From positions 1 to 64,000 of the forward strand of contig JAQVLA010000019.1 in the NCBI GenBank assembly GCA_028704385.1: a DNA stretch of 64,000 bases. Direction: 5' to 3'. A program made the position numbers and the translations under genes. The stretch comes from Bacteroidales bacterium (GTDB lineage Bacteria > Bacteroidota > Bacteroidia > Bacteroidales > F082). Positions within the stretch are counted from its first letter, which is position 1; each line of letters begins with the position of its first letter. Shown here piece by piece: positions 53,355 to 62,685 of the stretch. The notes below the pieces were generated by a model, which did not search any database, was not told the DNA's origin, and saw nothing but the letters and a program-made list of their open reading frames with translations.

Positions 53355-55577
53355 ATGAAAGTATGGGACATTTCGGTACTTATCGTTGAGGATGAAAAAA
53401 TCCTGCGGACAATCTATCATAAACTTCTCAAGGACAGTGTAAGAAAGCTTGATTTTGCAGAAAATGGTATGGAAGGTTTTGATATGTATCAAAAACTTGA
53501 ACCTGACCTGGTAATTACCGATATCAAAATGCCATTGATGAACGGGCTTGATATGGTAAGAAAAATAAAACGCGGGAATCCCGATGCCCGGATAGTCATT
53601 ATGTCTGCCTATAATGAGTCCCATTATTTTTTACGGGCTATCGAAAACGGAGTGCAGAATTTCCTGCTAAAACCGTTGGATAACAACAAATTAATTAGAG
53701 TAGTTAATGATCAGGCACAGGAAATTTTACTTCGCAAAAACTTACTGGAAGAAGAAAAAAAACGCAAACAAGCCGAACAGGCCTTACGACGCAATGAAGG
53801 TATTTTGCAAGCAGTTAGCGATGCTGCTGAAGTTTTATTGAGTGAAGGGTATAATGACTTTTCTGTACAAAAAGTACTCGAGAAATTAGGACTGGCCACA
53901 CAGGTTAGCAGGGTGTATATCTTCGAAAATTATGAGAAACATGAAAAGCTGTTCGCAAAACAAAAATTTGAATGGGTAGATAAGAAAACGCTTCCTCAGA
54001 TAGACAATGAGGAACTTCAGGAAGTAGATATCTCCGGTAAAGGATTCAAACGTTGGGCCGACACCTTATCCAAAAGAAAATTGATCTATGGTTTTATCGA
54101 TGATTTTCCGGCAGAAGAACAGGAAGTGCTTAAACCACAACAGATTGTCTCGGTAATGGCCGTACCTATTTTTGTAAAAGAAAAGTGGTTTGGGTTTATA
54201 GGTTTTGACGATTGTGAATACAAACGCATATGGACAGTTGTTGAATCAAATAGTCTGATAGCTGCAGCAAATATCATCGGTGCAGCAATCTATCGGTCTA
54301 AAATCGAACTCGAACTGCTCGAACTCAATGCCCAGCTCGAAATGCGGGTTATGGAGCGTACCCGTGATCTGGAATCTGAAGTTAACGAACGCCGGTATAC
54401 CGAAGATTTGCTGCGCGAAAGTGAAGAAAAATACAGGCTGATCTTCGAAAATGCCAATGATGCTATTTTCCTTACGGCCAACGGGCGAATTCAGTTTATT
54501 AATCCCAAAGCTTATGAGCTAACGGGTTATTTTCCAAAACATGTGATTGGTAAAATTTTCACTGATTTCATTCATCCCGACTACCGCGAACAAGTTTTGG
54601 AGAAACACTTTAAGCGTTTAAAGGGTGAAGATTTCCCTGAATCATACGATATCCAGATCATTGATGCAAAAGGAAATTTTAAGTGGGTCGAATTAAAATC
54701 TAATCTGATAAATTGGGACGACTCACCTGCTGTTTTAACCTTTATGACCGACATACATACCCGAAAATTGTTTGAATCAGAATTGAAACAGCTAAATCAA
54801 AATCTTGAGGTACGCGTTAACGAAGAGCTAAAAAAAAGGGAAAAACAGCAGGAACTCATCCTTCAAAAGTCACGTCTTGAGTCGCTTGGTGAGCTGTCAG
54901 CCGGTATTGCACATGAAATAAATCAACCGTTGGGAGGAATTTCTTTGAGCCTGGATAACCTTCTGTATGAACGAATGAATAAAACACTCTCTGAGGACTA
55001 CCTGCAACAAAAAATTGAACTGATGTTCCAGGATATCGAACGCATCCGTAAAATTATTGATCATGTGAGGGCTTTTTCAAGAGACAAACCCACTGTATTT
55101 GAGAGGGTTAACATAGGTCAGGTGATTAATAATACCTTATCCTTTGTCAACAGATTATATATTGATCATGGGATTGATCTTCAAATAGCAATTAATACCA
55201 AACATAATCATACCTGGGGCGATGCTTTTCAGTTAGAACAAGTGCTACTCAACCTGCTTAGCAACGCCAAATATGCCGTTGACAAAAAGGCAGAAAAACA
55301 AAAAGATAGGTATCAGAAAAAAATCGCAGTACGCTCCTATATTCAGGGCAACAACATTGCCATTGAAGTATCAGACAATGGAACAGGCATCCCAAAAGCA
55401 AATCTGATGAACATCTTTAACCCATTTTTTACGACCAAAAAAGCCGATGAAGGAACAGGATTAGGCTTATCCATTTCATATGGAATAATAAGAGAAATGA
55501 AAGGAGAGATACAAGCAGAAAGTATTGAAAATGAATTTACAAAGATTATTATACTTTTACCGGAACACCTAAAATAA
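53355..55577 (+). CDS. Receiver-GAF-PAS sensor histidine kinase
   Basis: The 740-residue cytoplasmic protein begins with a receiver domain (1-120, phosphoacceptor D56), then a coiled helix, a GAF-like domain (about 150-315), another coiled segment, a PAS domain (about 355-470), and a histidine kinase core with H520 (GIAHEINQP), N box (QVLLNLLSNAKYA) and DNGTGIP. No membrane segment is present, so it senses an internal or relayed signal. The NtrC-type regulator gene starts 4 bp after its stop, and the two surely form a pair. Confidence 0.92.
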   Translation: MKVWDISVLIVEDEKILRTIYHKLLKDSVRKLDFAENGMEGFDMYQKLEPDLVITDIKMPLMNGLDMVRKIKRGNPDARIVIMSAYNESHYFLRAIENGVQNFLLKPLDNNKLIRVVNDQAQEILLRKNLLEEEKKRKQAEQALRRNEGILQAVSDAAEVLLSEGYNDFSVQKVLEKLGLATQVSRVYIFENYEKHEKLFAKQKFEWVDKKTLPQIDNEELQEVDISGKGFKRWADTLSKRKLIYGFIDDFPAEEQEVLKPQQIVSVMAVPIFVKEKWFGFIGFDDCEYKRIWTVVESNSLIAAANIIGAAIYRSKIELELLELNAQLEMRVMERTRDLESEVNERRYTEDLLRESEEKYRLIFENANDAIFLTANGRIQFINPKAYELTGYFPKHVIGKIFTDFIHPDYREQVLEKHFKRLKGEDFPESYDIQIIDAKGNFKWVELKSNLINWDDSPAVLTFMTDIHTRKLFESELKQLNQNLEVRVNEELKKREKQQELILQKSRLESLGELSAGIAHEINQPLGGISLSLDNLLYERMNKTLSEDYLQQKIELMFQDIERIRKIIDHVRAFSRDKPTVFERVNIGQVINNTLSFVNRLYIDHGIDLQIAINTKHNHTWGDAFQLEQVLLNLLSNAKYAVDKKAEKQKDRYQKKIAVRSYIQGNNIAIEVSDNGTGIPKANLMNIFNPFFTTKKADEGTGLGLSISYGIIREMKGEIQAESIENEFTKIIILLPEHLK

Positions 55578-55581
55578 CGGA

Positions 55582-56949
55582 ATGGAGCAACTATCAGTTT
55601 TAATTCTTGACGACGAGAAACGTTTGTGCGATGAGCTTGAGGAGTTTTTGAAAAGGAAAAATTTTTTGGTTCATACTGCCACTCATCCTTCAACTGCATT
55701 CCATATTTTGGAGAAGGAACAAATCGATATCATGGTACTGGATATCAAACTGCCGGAAATGAGTGGTTTGGAAGTACTGAAAAAAGTTAAAAACGACTAC
55801 AATCAAATTGAAGTAATAATGATATCAGGGCATGGCGATATGCAAAGTGTTATTGAAGCCATGCGGACAGGTGCCACCGATTATTTCCAAAAACCTTTCA
55901 GATTAGCCGACATCGAACATGCCATCCATCGCACTGAAAGATTTGTAACTCTTTCGAGGCAATTACAACATTATGATAAATCCATCTCCCTGTTAACCAA
56001 AAGACTTTACGAATCGTCAGGTGCTCCAATGATTGGAGAAAGCAATGTAATAAAAGAAGTGATGAGGATGATGGAAAAAGTGGCCAGATCAGAGCAAACA
56101 TCCGTATTGGTGACAGGCGAAAGTGGAACTGGTAAAGAATTGGTAGCACATGGAATTCATTTACTTTCGAATCGCAAAACCAGGCTTTTTCATGCTGTAA
56201 ACTGCTCTGCCATCACAGATTCACTTTTCGAGAGCGAGTTCTTTGGCCATAAAAAAGGAAGTTTCACAGGTGCTGTGGATGACCGGGCCGGCTGGTTTGA
56301 AATTGCTAACGGAGGCACACTTTTTTTGGATGAAATTGGAGACATGCCAGTCGGACAGCAGGCTAAACTGCTGCGGGCATTGGAGGAAAGAATGATAAGC
56401 CGCGTGGGCACGCATCAAAAAATTGCTTTTGACGTAAGGGTTATTGCTGCCTCAAACCACGACCTGGAGAAAATGGCTGAAAACAAAACTTTCAGAGACG
56501 ATCTGTTTCACCGCTTGAGCACTTTTATGATAAACCTGCCTCCCCTCAGACAAAGAAAAGACGATATTCCTTTACTGATCAATTATTTTCTGAATTATTT
56601 TGCCGGACGAATGAAAATTAAAACACCCAAATTGTCAAGGGAAGCTGTTCAAAAAATATTGGAGTATAATTTCCCGGGCAATATCCGTGAACTTAGAAAT
56701 TTGATCGAAAGAGCTGTCATTCTTAGCGAGGACGGTTTGATTACAACCAGAGAAATTCCGTTAAATAATCATTCTTCAGATTCAGGTGAAGTCATTCAAT
56801 TAAAAAGTTTTGACCTTGAGGAAAGTGAAAAACTCCTTATCAAAAAAGCATTGGAGAAATGTAAGGGAAATAAATCTCAAGCTGCCCAACTCCTTAATAT
56901 TACCTGGCAGTCATTGAGCAGAAAGCTCATTAAATATGGCATAAAATAA
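55582..56949 (+). CDS. Sigma-54-dependent response regulator (NtrC family)
   Basis: The 455-residue protein has a receiver (D54), AAA+ domain with Walker A GESGTGKE (179-186), the sigma-54 contact loop as GSFTGA (GAFTGA with Ala to Ser), LDEIGDMP Walker B, and a C-terminal Fis-type helix-turn-helix (NKSQAAQLLNITWQSLSRKL). It activates RpoN-dependent promoters once phosphorylated, presumably by the kinase just upstream. Its targets are not evident in the window. Confidence 0.93.
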   Translation: MEQLSVLILDDEKRLCDELEEFLKRKNFLVHTATHPSTAFHILEKEQIDIMVLDIKLPEMSGLEVLKKVKNDYNQIEVIMISGHGDMQSVIEAMRTGATDYFQKPFRLADIEHAIHRTERFVTLSRQLQHYDKSISLLTKRLYESSGAPMIGESNVIKEVMRMMEKVARSEQTSVLVTGESGTGKELVAHGIHLLSNRKTRLFHAVNCSAITDSLFESEFFGHKKGSFTGAVDDRAGWFEIANGGTLFLDEIGDMPVGQQAKLLRALEERMISRVGTHQKIAFDVRVIAASNHDLEKMAENKTFRDDLFHRLSTFMINLPPLRQRKDDIPLLINYFLNYFAGRMKIKTPKLSREAVQKILEYNFPGNIRELRNLIERAVILSEDGLITTREIPLNNHSSDSGEVIQLKSFDLEESEKLLIKKALEKCKGNKSQAAQLLNITWQSLSRKLIKYGIK

Positions 56950-56985
56950 AAAAAAGCCAATGCCAGGCATCGACTTTTTCTATTA
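56950..56985. terminator. Bidirectional terminator between the regulator and rplT
   Basis: GCCAATGCC and GGCATCGAC pair with two mismatches around A and are flanked by an A run and a T run, so they can serve both convergent units. Confidence 0.65.
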
Positions 56986-57013
56986 AGGAATTAACTTTTA
57001 AGTTAAAAGTCAA

Positions 57014-57358
57014 TTATTTCAACTTTTCTACGATTGCTTTGAAAGCATCAGGATTGTTCAGTGCAAGATCGGCAAGCACTTTACGGCTCAACTCGATATT
57101 ATTTTCATGGAGTTTGCCCATGAATACACTGTACGACATTCCGTACTCACGCACTGCAGCATTGATACGTTGTATCCAAAGCGCACGGAATGTACGCTTT
57201 TTGTTTCGCCTGTCGCGATAGGCATACTGTTGTCCTTTTTCGTAGGAGTTTTTGGCAACCGTCCAGACGTTCTTTCTCCCTCCGAACTGTCCTTTTGTTT
57301 TCTTGAGAATTTTTTTGCGTCTTGCTCTTGAAGCAACCGCGTTTACTGATCTAGGCAT
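57014..57358 (-). CDS. rplT: 50S ribosomal protein L20
   Basis: The 114-residue basic protein binds 23S rRNA early in assembly. [20 protein letters not shown] at the start and [21 protein letters not shown] in the middle are diagnostic. L20 also represses its operon in several bacteria. It is last in thrS-infC-rpmI-rplT. Confidence 0.97.
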   Translation of the reverse strand: MPRSVNAVASRARRKKILKKTKGQFGGRKNVWTVAKNSYEKGQQYAYRDRRNKKRTFRALWIQRINAAVREYGMSYSVFMGKLHENNIELSRKVLADLALNNPDAFKAIVEKLK

Positions 57359-57437
57359 TTTAATAAATTTTTCACCATAGCGTCCCGTTCATTCGGGAAC
57401 TTTGATGCTATGACAAAGTTAAACAATTGATTTACTG

Positions 57438-57629
57438 TTAGTGAAGCATCTCACGGATATTCTTTTCATCGGCTTTGTCAACGAGTCCGGAATAAGTGAG
57501 ATTACGCTTACGTTTGGTCGATTTCTTTGTCAGAATGTGACTTTTGTAAGCATGCTTCCGTTTGATTTTACCGGTGCCGGTTAGTTTGAACCGTTTTTTA
57601 GCACCGGATTTTGTTTTCATTTTAGGCAT
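57438..57629 (-). CDS. rpmI: 50S ribosomal protein L35
   Basis: The 63-residue basic protein begins [20 protein letters not shown], the standard L35 start, and includes [20 protein letters not shown]. It lies between infC and rplT, the usual order. Confidence 0.97.
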   Translation of the reverse strand: MPKMKTKSGAKKRFKLTGTGKIKRKHAYKSHILTKKSTKRKRNLTYSGLVDKADEKNIREMLH

Positions 57630-57666
57630 TGCTTTAAAATGTATTTATAGTGATGAGATTAAATCC

Positions 57667-58215
57667 TTATTTCTTTGGAGCGATCATCATGATCATTCGT
57701 TTCCCTTCGAGCTTTGGTAATTGCTCCACTTTCCCGTATTCCTCCAGTTCCTGGGCAAATCGCAATAAAACAATCTCCCCCTGATCCTTGTAAACAATTG
57801 ACCTTCCTCTAAAAAATACGTCTACCTTTACTTTTGCACCTTCTTCCAGGAACTTCATCGCGTGCTTGAGCTTAAATTGAAAATCATGTTCATCCGTATT
57901 GGGTCCCAACCTGATTTCCTTAACCACAATTTTAGCCGATTTCGCTTTGATCTCTTTTTGCTTTTTCTTCTGTTCGAAAAGAAATTTCTTATAATCAATT
58001 ACCTTACAAACCGGTGGATTTGCTGTTGGTGAAATTTCGACCAAATCCAGATGAAGTCCTTCAGCAATGGCGATCGCTTCACGTAATGAGTAAATTCCAT
58101 TTTCAACATTTTCGCCCACTACCCTAACCATTGGTGCCGTGATGCGGTCGTTGATCTTGTGCGGATCGTCCTTTTTTTGAAAGACGCGTGGTTTTCTTCC
58201 TTTAAACTGTGCTAT
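57667..58215 (-). CDS. infC: Translation initiation factor IF-3, apparently with an ATA start
   Basis: IF-3 prevents early 50S joining and checks the start codon. From the in-frame ATG at 58131 the product (154 residues) lacks the conserved N-terminal KINDRIxA segment. That segment is encoded just upstream in the same frame, beginning at an ATA (58213-58215) that gives an [12 protein letters not shown] start and a total of 182 residues. An AGGAG sits 9 nt before it (58225-58229), and a TAG stop is 6 codons upstream. Rare starts are the basis of infC autoregulation in other bacteria; AUU is the usual one. Confidence 0.93.
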   Translation of the reverse strand: MAQFKGRKPRVFQKKDDPHKINDRITAPMVRVVGENVENGIYSLREAIAIAEGLHLDLVEISPTANPPVCKVIDYKKFLFEQKKKQKEIKAKSAKIVVKEIRLGPNTDEHDFQFKLKHAMKFLEEGAKVKVDVFFRGRSIVYKDQGEIVLLRFAQELEEYGKVEQLPKLEGKRMIMMIAPKK

Positions 58216-58248
58216 AGTATAGGTCTCCTATATTTGTTAAACTTTTAT

Positions 58249-60198
58249 TTATTTATAAACTTCAAATCCCTGAAGTCTGGTTACTTCTGTTTCAATCATT
58301 TCAGCAAACTGCTTCAAACCAAATATTCCTAAATCACCCTGGCCGTGTTTTCTTACTGAGAGTTGCTCTCCGGCTTCTTCCTTCTCACCAACTATAAGCA
58401 TATATGGAATCTTCTGAACTTCTGCATCCCTGATTTTCCGACTTACCTTCTCATTTCTGTCGTCAATGAGGGCGCGAATATCGGAATTATTTAGAAACTG
58501 TAAAACTTTTTCGGCATAATTTTGATACTTTTCGCTGATTGGCAATATGATAGCCTGCTCAGGACTCAACCATAACGGGAAATTTCCTCCACAATGTTCC
58601 ACCAAAACTGCAACAAATCGCTCGAGCGAACCAAAAGGAGCCCGATGGATCATTACCGGCCTGTGTTTTTCATTGTCGGCACCTACATAGGTTAAATCAA
58701 AACGTTCGGGCAGGTTATAATCCACCTGTATGGTTCCAAGCTGCCATTTACGACCAAGAGCGTCCTTTACCATAAAATCCATTTTTGGCCCGTAAAATGC
58801 TGCCTCGCCATATTCAGTTATGGCATCAAGACCTTCTTCCTCAGCAACTTCAATAATAGCACGTTCGGCTTTTTCCCAATTTTCGTCTGAGCCGATATAT
58901 TTCTCCGGATTGCCAGGATCGCGTAAAGATATCTGTGTAATAAAATCATTAAAATCAAGTGCTTTAAAAATCTGCATGATGATCTTTATCACACTTTTAA
59001 ATTCTGTTTTGATCTGATCAGGTGTACAGAAAATGTGTGCATCATCCTGCGTAAACCCTCTCACCCTTGTCAATCCATGCAGCTCGCCACTTTGCTCATA
59101 ACGATAAACAGTTCCAAACTCGGCATAGCGAATGGGCAAATCCTTATAAGAATGAGGCCTGGCATTAAAAATTTCGCAGTGATGCGGGCAATTCATAGGT
59201 TTCAGAAAAAACTCCTCCCCCGCCACAGGGGTTGTGATTGGCCGGAAAGAATCTTCACCATATTTATCGTAATGTCCGGATGTTTTGTATAAATTCACAT
59301 TCCCGATATGCGGGGTGATCACAGGCTGATAACCCGCTTCTTTCTGCACTTTCTTCAGGTATTGTTCCAACCGTTCACGCAGTTGTGCGCCTTTAGGTAG
59401 CCACAAGGGCAAGCCGGCTCCAACTTTTTGAGAAAAAGTGAATAAATCAAGTTCTTTCCCCAGCTTACGATGATCTCTCTTTTTGGCTTCTTCAAGCAAT
59501 AAAAGGTATTCATCCAGTTCCTTTTTCTTTGGAAAAGTAATCCCGTAAATGCGTGTCAGCTGTTTGCGTTTTTCATCACCACGCCAATATGCTCCGGCAA
59601 TGCTCAATAGTTTTACTGATTTGATAAAGCTCGTGTCAGGCAGATGAGGTCCGCGACAGAGATCTGTAAAAGTTCCGCTTTTGTAAAAAGTAATTTCACC
59701 ATCATTTAATTCGTCTATCAGCTCCAGCTTATATTCATCGCCTTTCTTTCCAAAGTAATCAAGTGCTTCCTTTTTCGAAACCTCTACCCTTTCAAACTGT
59801 TGTTTTTCACGGGCAAGATCAAGCATACGTTTTTCTATTTCAATCAGATCAGCATCCGTTAGCATCGTTTCGCCAGTGTCGATATCGTAATAGAAACCGT
59901 TTTCTATGTCCGGCCCTATTCCAAATTTAACGCCCGGATAAAGTTGTTCTATGGCTTCGGCCATCAGGTGCGCCGATGAATGCCACATAGTTGCTTTGCC
60001 ACCGGTATCATTCCAGGTAAGTAGTTGTACTTTAGCATCCTGGGTTATGGGTCGGGTTGCATCCCAAATTTCACCGTTCACTTTGGCCGACAGCACATTA
60101 CGAGCTAAACCTTCGCTAATATTTCTGGCAATTTCAAGTGCTGTAATACCAGCACCGTATTGATGGACAGAATTATCTGGCAGCGTTATGTTGATCAT
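58249..60198 (-). CDS. thrS: Threonine--tRNA ligase
   Basis: The 649-residue class II synthetase has a TGS domain (1-62), the editing domain with [16 protein letters not shown] and CRGPHLPD, the catalytic core ([39 protein letters not shown]) and a C-terminal anticodon domain. I chose the ATG at 60198; a -7 box TACCTTTG at 60226-60233 excludes the earlier ATG at 60228. First gene of the thrS-infC-rpmI-rplT operon. Confidence 0.96.
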   Translation of the reverse strand: MINITLPDNSVHQYGAGITALEIARNISEGLARNVLSAKVNGEIWDATRPITQDAKVQLLTWNDTGGKATMWHSSAHLMAEAIEQLYPGVKFGIGPDIENGFYYDIDTGETMLTDADLIEIEKRMLDLAREKQQFERVEVSKKEALDYFGKKGDEYKLELIDELNDGEITFYKSGTFTDLCRGPHLPDTSFIKSVKLLSIAGAYWRGDEKRKQLTRIYGITFPKKKELDEYLLLLEEAKKRDHRKLGKELDLFTFSQKVGAGLPLWLPKGAQLRERLEQYLKKVQKEAGYQPVITPHIGNVNLYKTSGHYDKYGEDSFRPITTPVAGEEFFLKPMNCPHHCEIFNARPHSYKDLPIRYAEFGTVYRYEQSGELHGLTRVRGFTQDDAHIFCTPDQIKTEFKSVIKIIMQIFKALDFNDFITQISLRDPGNPEKYIGSDENWEKAERAIIEVAEEEGLDAITEYGEAAFYGPKMDFMVKDALGRKWQLGTIQVDYNLPERFDLTYVGADNEKHRPVMIHRAPFGSLERFVAVLVEHCGGNFPLWLSPEQAIILPISEKYQNYAEKVLQFLNNSDIRALIDDRNEKVSRKIRDAEVQKIPYMLIVGEKEEAGEQLSVRKHGQGDLGIFGLKQFAEMIETEVTRLQGFEVYK

Positions 60199-60225
60199 AT
60201 CATTTGATTCTAAAAAAATTGGGTG

Positions 60226-60233
60226 CAAAGGTA
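60226..60233 (-). promoter_or_regulatory. -7 box of the thrS operon
   Basis: TACCTTTG on the minus strand matches TAnnTTTG, giving a leader of about 20 nt to the ATG at 60198. No good TTG at -33. Confidence 0.55.
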
Positions 60234-60358
60234 TAAAAATTCCCCTTTACTTTCATACGTCTTAAGGCATAATTACTGATATTTAATACTTTCAGGAATA
60301 AGCATTAAAAGGTAGCGGAGAATGCGACTGCATATCAAAATCAGTTGACAAGGATTGT

Positions 60359-61978
60359 CTAACGCAAAATCTCTACCCGTCTCAGATCCAAAAGGTTAAC
60401 AGGGTTGCTTCCCAATCCCTTTATGTCATTTTGAACAAAGCGTAAAACTTCATCATAAAACAACACCGCTACCGGAGCGTCACGCATAAGCAGGCTATCC
60501 ATAATTCTGTAAAGCGAGAATCGGATAGAATCATTAGTTATACGCATACTTTGTTCATAAAGTGTATCAAACTCTTCCGAACTAAAATGTGTATAGTTTG
60601 GTCCGTTCGGTGACGCATTGGGGCTATAAAAAAGAGATAAATAATTTTCTGCATCAGGATAATCTCCAACCCACGAAGCCCTGAAAAAAGGAAGGCTGCC
60701 ATTGGCCCGAAACTGACGCATATTGGCTGCCGGAAGCACTTCGAGGCTGGCGTTCAATCCAAAATCCTTTAAAGAAGACTGCACAAATTTTGAGAGATCA
60801 AGATAATCTGCCGTTGTACTTAAAGTGATTGGTAATGAATAAAGTTTGTGTTTCATTATCAACGACTTAACACTATCTGGCTGATATGAATAGCCAAACC
60901 TATTTGTACTGGAATGACCCTGAAGACCAAATGGGATCATACCCGAATGACCGGCTTTGCCTGTACCGTTACGTAAAAATTTCAGCATTTTCTCCCGGTC
61001 AATCGCAAAATTAATGGCTTTTCGCATGGCAAGTTGTTGTGAAGCTTCTTCTTCGTTCCATTTCTTGTTTATGAAAAACCCAAGATATTCGGTGTTTAAA
61101 TAGGGCTCACGCAGAAGATAGATCTGATTGGCGTATTTTTTCTTCAACTTTCCATCCTTGCTAAGCAATTCATCCTTGTAACGGGCATCAATTCCCGACA
61201 TAAAATCCAGCTTACCCTTAATAAACTGCATAAAGGCAATCTGTTTGTCTGCCAAAAAATTTATCGAAACCGCATCAATCAATGGCAATTGCTGGCCATC
61301 CTCAACCATAAAATAATTGGGATTGCGCCGTAAAACGAGCTTTACACCCTCTTCCCACAACTGAAACTGAAAAGGACCGGTTCCAACAGCCTGTTCGGCA
61401 AACTTAAGTGCTTGTTCATCAAATGCTTCACCTGGCAAAATGGAAGCGTAAGCCATACCCAGCATTCCAAGAAATGGAGGAAAAGGCTGAGATAATTCAA
61501 TTTGTAAAACACTATCGTTAAGTGCTTTAATAGCCAATTGATCGTCTTCACGTTTTACGCTGTTAAAAATCCAGCTTCCAGGCGAGGCAAGCGATGGATT
61601 TATGATTCTGTTGAAACTAAAAACAACATCCTGAGCCTTCACTTTTCTGGTTTTCCCTTTAAGCACAGAAACATCCTGAAACCACACATCATTTCTGAGC
61701 CAAAAAGTATATAGGAGTCCATCCTCCGAAACCGACCATCTCAACGCAATTGCCGGTTTTATCACAAGTTTTTCGTCAAGGCTGACTAGGCCGTCATAAA
61801 GTTGGTTGCAAACCCAGATATGAGGCAGATCGCGTGCAAAAGCTGGATCGAGGGTAGTGATGCCTGCCGATTCGTTATATCTGAAAATTTTTCTGTCTTC
61901 TTCGGTATCCTGATTTATTCTACAGGAAATCAATGAAGAAAGCATTACAACGAAAATGAAAAACTTCAGATGATGCAT
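60359..61978 (-). CDS. Oligopeptide ABC transporter substrate-binding lipoprotein (SBP family 5)
   Basis: The 539-residue lipoprotein has a signal peptide with lipobox LISC. The SBP_bac_5 fold follows: NESAGITTLDPAFARDLPH, ALRWSVSEDGLLYTFWLRND, and a late HFSSEEFDTLYEQSM. It should bind peptides or related solutes outside the inner membrane. I chose the ATG at 61978, which starts the signal peptide; the frame continues to 62044 into the neighbouring gene. No permease or ATPase gene is adjacent, so its partner is elsewhere. Confidence 0.88.
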   Translation of the reverse strand: MHHLKFFIFVVMLSSLISCRINQDTEEDRKIFRYNESAGITTLDPAFARDLPHIWVCNQLYDGLVSLDEKLVIKPAIALRWSVSEDGLLYTFWLRNDVWFQDVSVLKGKTRKVKAQDVVFSFNRIINPSLASPGSWIFNSVKREDDQLAIKALNDSVLQIELSQPFPPFLGMLGMAYASILPGEAFDEQALKFAEQAVGTGPFQFQLWEEGVKLVLRRNPNYFMVEDGQQLPLIDAVSINFLADKQIAFMQFIKGKLDFMSGIDARYKDELLSKDGKLKKKYANQIYLLREPYLNTEYLGFFINKKWNEEEASQQLAMRKAINFAIDREKMLKFLRNGTGKAGHSGMIPFGLQGHSSTNRFGYSYQPDSVKSLIMKHKLYSLPITLSTTADYLDLSKFVQSSLKDFGLNASLEVLPAANMRQFRANGSLPFFRASWVGDYPDAENYLSLFYSPNASPNGPNYTHFSSEEFDTLYEQSMRITNDSIRFSLYRIMDSLLMRDAPVAVLFYDEVLRFVQNDIKGLGSNPVNLLDLRRVEILR

Positions 61979-62027
61979 ATTCAACTTTGTCGAACACAAA
62001 GATAGGTTTATGGATTCAAATGGAGAA

Positions 62028-62609
62028 CTAACAAAGACGATCACCCATTTTTTTTATCATCTTAAGCCAGGAAGCTCTTCGTTTTTCATCTGCTTTTCTA
62101 AGCAAACCCAGTGTGGTAACTTTTACTGGTTTAATCCCTACAAAATGCAATAAGGCCATGCGCATGGCATGGTGTCCAGGCGCGAATTGCACCAAATAAT
62201 AATACCATTTAGGAGAATCCATGGTGACAATCAAACGGGCAGTTTTTCCCTTAAGCAATCTATCAGGATTTGTACGCCCGGATTTGTACCGAAAGGCAAA
62301 GTCGGGTAGAAAAGTCCTGTCAATAAAACCTTTGAGAAGTGCAGGATAAGTTCCCCACCAGTTAGGATAAAAGAACACCAGATGGTCAGCCCAGCTGATA
62401 TCCTCTTGTGCAGCAATCAAATCAGGCTCCAATTCCTGATTTCCACGGTAACCTTCCCGAAAGTTTATTTCAAAATTCAAATCCCGTAACACCAGCTGTC
62501 TGATATTCGCTCCCCTGGCCGATGCCGATGCGATATATACCTTTTGTAATTGATCTATAAAAGAATCATTCACGGGATGACCGTGAATGATAAGAATATT
62601 TTTTGACAT
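62028..62609 (-). CDS. Flavodoxin-fold NAD(P)H:quinone oxidoreductase (YwrO/KefF-like)
   Basis: The 193-residue protein has the flavodoxin_2 fold: NILIIHGHPVNDSF at the start (flavin phosphate loop), DHLVFFYPNWWGTYPALLKGFIDR in the middle, and a C-terminal GHHAMRMALLHFVGIKPV. Such enzymes reduce quinones by two electrons with FMN or FAD. It is followed 49 bp later by the peptide-binding lipoprotein, perhaps by chance. Confidence 0.87.
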   Translation of the reverse strand: MSKNILIIHGHPVNDSFIDQLQKVYIASASARGANIRQLVLRDLNFEINFREGYRGNQELEPDLIAAQEDISWADHLVFFYPNWWGTYPALLKGFIDRTFLPDFAFRYKSGRTNPDRLLKGKTARLIVTMDSPKWYYYLVQFAPGHHAMRMALLHFVGIKPVKVTTLGLLRKADEKRRASWLKMIKKMGDRLC

Positions 62610-62685
62610 ACTTTCAAATCTTTCAATGTAAATCGCTCTACCTCTACGTCAGGCAATAGACAATTTTTCACTTTAAATGTTCACT

